6,170 bases of DNA from Leclercia sp. UBA7405 (GTDB lineage Bacteria > Pseudomonadota > Gammaproteobacteria > Enterobacterales > Enterobacteriaceae), in NCBI GenBank assembly GCA_002469605.1, contig DKMV01000293.1:970-7139 (forward strand), given 5' to 3'. This document shows, piece by piece, positions 5,346-6,170 of the stretch. Both the position numbers and the translations under genes were made by a program. The notes under the pieces were generated by a model that was given only the letters and a program-made list of their open reading frames with translations, was not told the DNA's origin and did no database searches. Position 1 is the first letter of the stretch, and each line of letters opens with the position of its first letter.

Positions 5346-6170
5346 ATGAAAGCTAAAATATGGATATGGGCTTTACTTATTTCAACTGCGGCCTTGACGG
5401 GCTGTAGAAATATTCCGGGGCAGCATATTACCTCTTCTGGAAAAAATATCGTCAAAACCGCTGATGCGGCTGATGATATTAATAAAAAAATCGATATATG
5501 GCCGCTCACCCCTTCGGTTATCGAACAACTGCGTCCCGCCCGGCTGAAATCTCAGGCAAATCCTAATCTGGATGAGCAGGTTAAAAACTGGGAATACCGC
5601 ATCGGTACGGGTGACATCCTGATGATCACCGTCTGGGATCATCCGGAGCTGACCACACCCGCAGGGCAGTACCGTAGTGCCAGCGACACCGGCAACTGGG
5701 TTGCAGCAGACGGCACTATCTTTTACCCCTATGTCGGCAAAATTCCCGTTGCGGGTAAAACCCTGGCGCAGGTACGCAACGACATTACCGCTCGTCTGGA
5801 GCGGGTGATCGAAAGCCCGCAGGTCGACGTCAGCGTCGCCGCGTTCCGTTCGCAAAAGGCCTATGTCACCGGCGAAGTGGCGCGGTCGGGCCAGCAGCCT
5901 ATCACCAACATTCCGCTGACTATCATGGATGCCATCAACGCGGCGGGCGGTCTCTCTGCGGATGCCGACTGGCGTAACGTGGTGTTAACCCAAAAAGGGC
6001 AGGATTCGCATATCTCCCTCTATGCCCTGATGCAGCACGGGGATCTCACCCAGAACAGACTCCTCGGGCCTGGGGATATTCTGTTCATCCCGCGTAACGA
6101 TGCGCTGAAGGTGTTTGTGATGGGTGAGGTGGTAAAACAGAGCACCCTAAAGATGGATCGCAGCGGCATG
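5346..6170 (+). CDS. wza: Wza/GfcE-type outer-membrane polysaccharide export lipoprotein (3' end missing)
   Basis: The first 275 codons are present; Wza and GfcE are about 379 residues, so roughly 100 are beyond the window. Wza octamers form the outer-membrane channel through which capsule or exopolysaccharide leaves, working with the inner-membrane tyrosine autokinase Wzc and the phosphatase Wzb. The lipobox LTGC puts the lipidated cysteine at residue 20, after a short [15 protein letters not shown] signal. The polysaccharide export domain spans about 83-170, including [15 protein letters not shown] (96-110) and [12 protein letters not shown] (122-133). SLBB repeats follow, starting with [11 protein letters not shown] (168-178) and FVMGEV (257-262). 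ATG 5346 is the first start after an in-frame TAG at 5295. Its Shine-Dalgarno is poor: AGG, 12 bases upstream. The first 55 or so codons are AT-rich, the rest GC-rich. Lacking wzi or gfcABCD in front, it resembles the head of a colanic-acid-like operon. By memory the body is slightly closer to GfcE (YccZ) than to colanic-acid Wza, so the symbol is provisional. Confidence 0.9.
   Translation, partial: MKAKIWIWALLISTAALTGCRNIPGQHITSSGKNIVKTADAADDINKKIDIWPLTPSVIEQLRPARLKSQANPNLDEQVKNWEYRIGTGDILMITVWDHPELTTPAGQYRSASDTGNWVAADGTIFYPYVGKIPVAGKTLAQVRNDITARLERVIESPQVDVSVAAFRSQKAYVTGEVARSGQQPITNIPLTIMDAINAAGGLSADADWRNVVLTQKGQDSHISLYALMQHGDLTQNRLLGPGDILFIPRNDALKVFVMGEVVKQSTLKMDRSGM

Noticed and set aside
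5276..5855. Two minus-strand frames (77 and 157 codons) opposite the start of the wza-like gene
   Set aside because: They are antisense to a clear lipoprotein gene with a lipobox and conserved export domain; no independent support.

Overview
The window looks like chromosomal DNA from a member of the Enterobacteriaceae, of the Enterobacter/Leclercia/Klebsiella type. The genes are GC-rich, and five of the proteins are close, near full-length matches to what I remember of E. coli K-12 BtsR (YehT), YehS, MetG, Mrp and RcnB. Genus cannot be fixed by eye. No tRNA, rRNA, CRISPR array, transposase or phage gene is visible.

Layout: positions 1-770 hold the 3' end of the btsR response-regulator gene and then yehS, both on +. 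A strong bidirectional terminator at 772-802 separates yehS from the convergent metG (805-2838, -), methionyl-tRNA synthetase. metG and mrp (3006-4115, +), a P-loop Fe-S carrier ATPase, diverge from a 167-bp control region. That region holds a candidate metG promoter bracketed by two copies of a TTACC-N5-GGnAA dyad. mrp converges on a two-gene minus-strand unit, rcnB (4564-4896) then a GNAT acetyltransferase (4131-4559). The terminator of that unit lies inside the last codons of the acetyltransferase.

From about 4950 the sequence changes character. A 449-bp AT-rich gap (4897-5345) leads into a wza/gfcE-type outer-membrane polysaccharide export lipoprotein gene (5346 to the window end, 3' end missing). 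The gap holds possible leader elements: an extended -10 promoter, a 35-codon cysteine-rich small ORF, an RcsAB-like sequence and an AT-only dyad. No JUMPstart/ops element is recognisable. The wza-like gene looks like the first gene of a capsule or exopolysaccharide operon running out of the window.

The left two thirds is conserved housekeeping sequence. The right end (about 4900-6170), where rcnB sits without rcnA/rcnR and faces an exopolysaccharide gene, is the accessory part worth attention. I see no clear sign of a wholly new system. The best leads are the wza leader and the reorganised rcnB-GNAT neighbourhood.
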